Assembly (NCBI GenBank): GCA_019648995.1 | Contig: BLXT01007473.1 | Span: 47,255 to 68,921 of the forward strand | Reading direction: 5' to 3' | Source of the DNA: Plakobranchus ocellatus | Taxonomy: Eukaryota; Mollusca; Gastropoda; Plakobranchidae | Length of the DNA: 21,667 nt | Part shown: piece after piece, positions 20,461 to 21,667 of the stretch | How the letters are laid out: every line of letters begins with the position of its first letter | How positions within the stretch are numbered: the first letter of the stretch is position 1 | Notes under the pieces: generated by a model | The model's database searches: none | What the model saw: only the letters and a program-made list of their open reading frames with translations | What the model was told of the DNA's origin: nothing | Program-made: the position numbers and the translations under genes

Positions 20461-21547
20461 TCAGACTGCAGGTTTAATGTCCAGGGAGTAGGGGGAACCT
20501 TTGGGAGAGGGAACTGGGGGGGTTCTCGGGTTGTGAGGGGNNNNCGGGAAGTGAGGGTGGTGAAAGGGAGCAAACCCATAGTAAGGCATGGGCACGGGGG
20601 CAAGAGGAGAGGGAGGCAGTGGGTAGCCAGGCAGACGCAGGGGCGGAGGGGAGAACAGGAATGAATCTATCGTGTGGGGGGTGAGGCGCCGGGGCGGTGG
20701 GAGCGGGGATGAAGTCAGGGCGCTCGATGAAGGGGAAGGAGGTAGACCCATGTGGTGGCTGTGAATGTACGGGGATGGGGGCAGGGAAAGAGCGGAGGCA
20801 CCAGAGGTCATAAGGCTTAGTGGCCTGGACTGGGACAAGGATAAAGCTCCTGATGATAATGCTGATGTTGATGATGATGACAATGATGATGATGATGAAG
20901 ATGATATGCCTCCCTCTCCATTGCTGCTCCGATCCTTATGGTAGTCCTCTTTGTGTCTAGAGTTGAGAAAATCTCCCTCAGCTTTGCGCTGTCCGTGTGG
21001 AGACTTTAGGCCACCTAACCCATTGCTCTCTTCGTTTTCATCCACAATGGGTGAAAGGGGAGAGCCTGTTTCCGAGATCCTGTCAGCATTATCCTTCTCA
21101 ACACCTCCACCGTTAGAGGCAAGGCTGCCGGAATCTCGGCGACTACTGTCCATGATGCCCTGGCGATGGCCGTTGTGGAGGTGGAGCTTGTGAAGGGAGG
21201 AGGATGCCTCGTTGAGGCGGGCAATCTTAGCAGCTGTGCTGCCAGCGGCCCCAGGATGCCCAGGGCTGTCCATCGACCGCGGGATACTGGTGGAGTCCGA
21301 CTCACACCCAGACAGGATGCTTGAGTCTAATGCGCTGTTACTGTGATTGAAGTGAAGGTGCTGAAGCCGCTGGTGGGCGGAAGAGGAGATGCTGCTGCTG
21401 TTGTGGACGTCCTCATCGTCCTCGTCATGGTCAATATCGATGGTGCTGTTACTGAGGTGGGCTCTGCTAATACTGTCATCAGCACCTCCACTGCTGCCCT
21501 CGCCCGCACTGCTACTCTGCTTATAACGAATGCACTTCTTCTTTCGC
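20461..21547 (-). CDS. TCF/LEF (pangolin/TCF7L2-like) transcription factor, last coding exon
   Basis: TCF/LEF proteins bind Wnt response elements in the nucleus and pass the beta-catenin signal to target genes. The exon opens after an acceptor (ATGTTACCAG on the - strand, AG at 21549-21548, with a long pyrimidine tract) and reads RKKKCIRYKQ. This matches the end of the TCF C-clamp (CGPCRRKKKC(V/I)RY), including its fourth zinc-binding Cys at 21534-21532. About 361 residues follow. First is an acidic DHDEDDED segment, then SPLSPIVDENEE, then a Ser run coded by TCA repeats (about 20840-20915). After that comes PLSLM (20809-20823), resembling the PLSL CtBP sites of vertebrate TCF7L2. The tail ends Pro-rich, at TGA 20463-20461. 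It is longer than the vertebrate E-tail. Four Ns at 20541-20544 leave the frame of the final residues uncertain. Open frame right of 21547 is intron read-through. HMG box and earlier exons lie outside the window. Confidence 0.88.
20541..20544. other. Assembly gap (4 N) inside TCF coding exon
   Basis: NNNN between CCTCACTTCCCG and CCCCTCACAACCCG on the - strand, a local near-repeat rich in C. If the true number of bases is not 1 modulo 3, the last residues and the stop codon change. Confidence 0.95.
20809..20823 (-). other. CtBP-binding-like motif PLSLM
   Basis: PLSLM on the - strand resembles the PLSL sites in vertebrate TCF7L2 C-terminal tails that recruit the CtBP corepressor. The motif is short, so the call rests on its place in a TCF tail. 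Confidence 0.5.
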
Positions 21548-21667
21548 CTGGTAACATGAAATCGATGGTGGATGGAAGGGGGAGGAAAAGAACACAAAAA
21601 AATATTAGATTTTTCAAAGAGCTGCCAGCTTTTAGGAAAACTGAAGGTCAATTAGCAAAAAAAAAAA
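21548..21667 (-). other. TCF-like intron, 3' end
   Basis: On the - strand this reads as a T-rich and CT-rich polypyrimidine tract (TTTTTTTGTGTTCTTTTCC and onward) leading to the ACCAG acceptor. It splits the Arg codon before RKKKC in phase 2. Confidence 0.85.

Noticed and set aside
21548..21651. Extension of the TCF open frame to a start at 21651
   Set aside because: The C-clamp match begins exactly after a good splice acceptor, and the upstream part reads a polypyrimidine tract. It is intron, not a true N-terminus.

Overview
The window is nuclear DNA from an animal. It carries two protein-coding genes that point toward each other (tail to tail), with about 12 kb of non-coding DNA between their stop codons. 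Split genes with GT-AG introns, long AT-rich introns, tandem minisatellites and a LINE fragment rule out a prokaryote. The protein sequences, and a GGGAGATAACT-type motif near 12.07 kb that I remember as common in molluscan DNA, suggest a lophotrochozoan, probably a mollusc. The species-level guess is weak.

Left part (490-8036, + strand): ten consecutive coding exons of a soluble family I inorganic pyrophosphatase (PPA1/PPA2 type, close to yeast IPP1 and human PPA1). They encode the last 230 residues and the stop codon. The first exons, about 59 residues by alignment, lie to the left of the window. Every junction is GT-AG and keeps the frame. The introns hold a 21-bp T-rich repeat, an 83-bp tandem array that starts at a splice donor, a tRNA-derived SINE-like element with two partial relatives, a 5'-truncated LINE with a 214-220 codon open frame, and a 131-bp tandem array in which every copy carries AATAAA.

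Middle part (8037-20460): no convincing coding sequence. It holds the 3' UTR of the pyrophosphatase gene, the 3' UTR of the right-hand gene, any true intergenic DNA, and several minisatellites (57, 94, 64 and 69 bp) and microsatellites. Long homopolymers are T on the + strand up to about 10.43 kb and mostly A after about 11.27 kb. This may mark where the two transcription units meet.

Right part (20461-21547, - strand): the last coding exon of a TCF/LEF (pangolin/TCF7L2-like) Wnt-pathway transcription factor. It begins inside the C-clamp with the fourth C-clamp cysteine, then runs through a long Ser/Pro-rich tail with a PLSL-type CtBP motif. The HMG box and the other three C-clamp cysteines lie beyond the right end. 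Two 4-base N gaps (14849-14852 and 20541-20544) fall in repetitive or low-complexity sequence. The second leaves the frame of the last 25 or so TCF residues unproven.

The two genes have no obvious shared function: one is housekeeping metabolism and the other is developmental signalling. I found no sign of a new multi-gene system. The points most worth a second look are the split C-clamp, possible intronic polyadenylation in the pyrophosphatase gene, the homopolymer strand flip and the SINE-like family.
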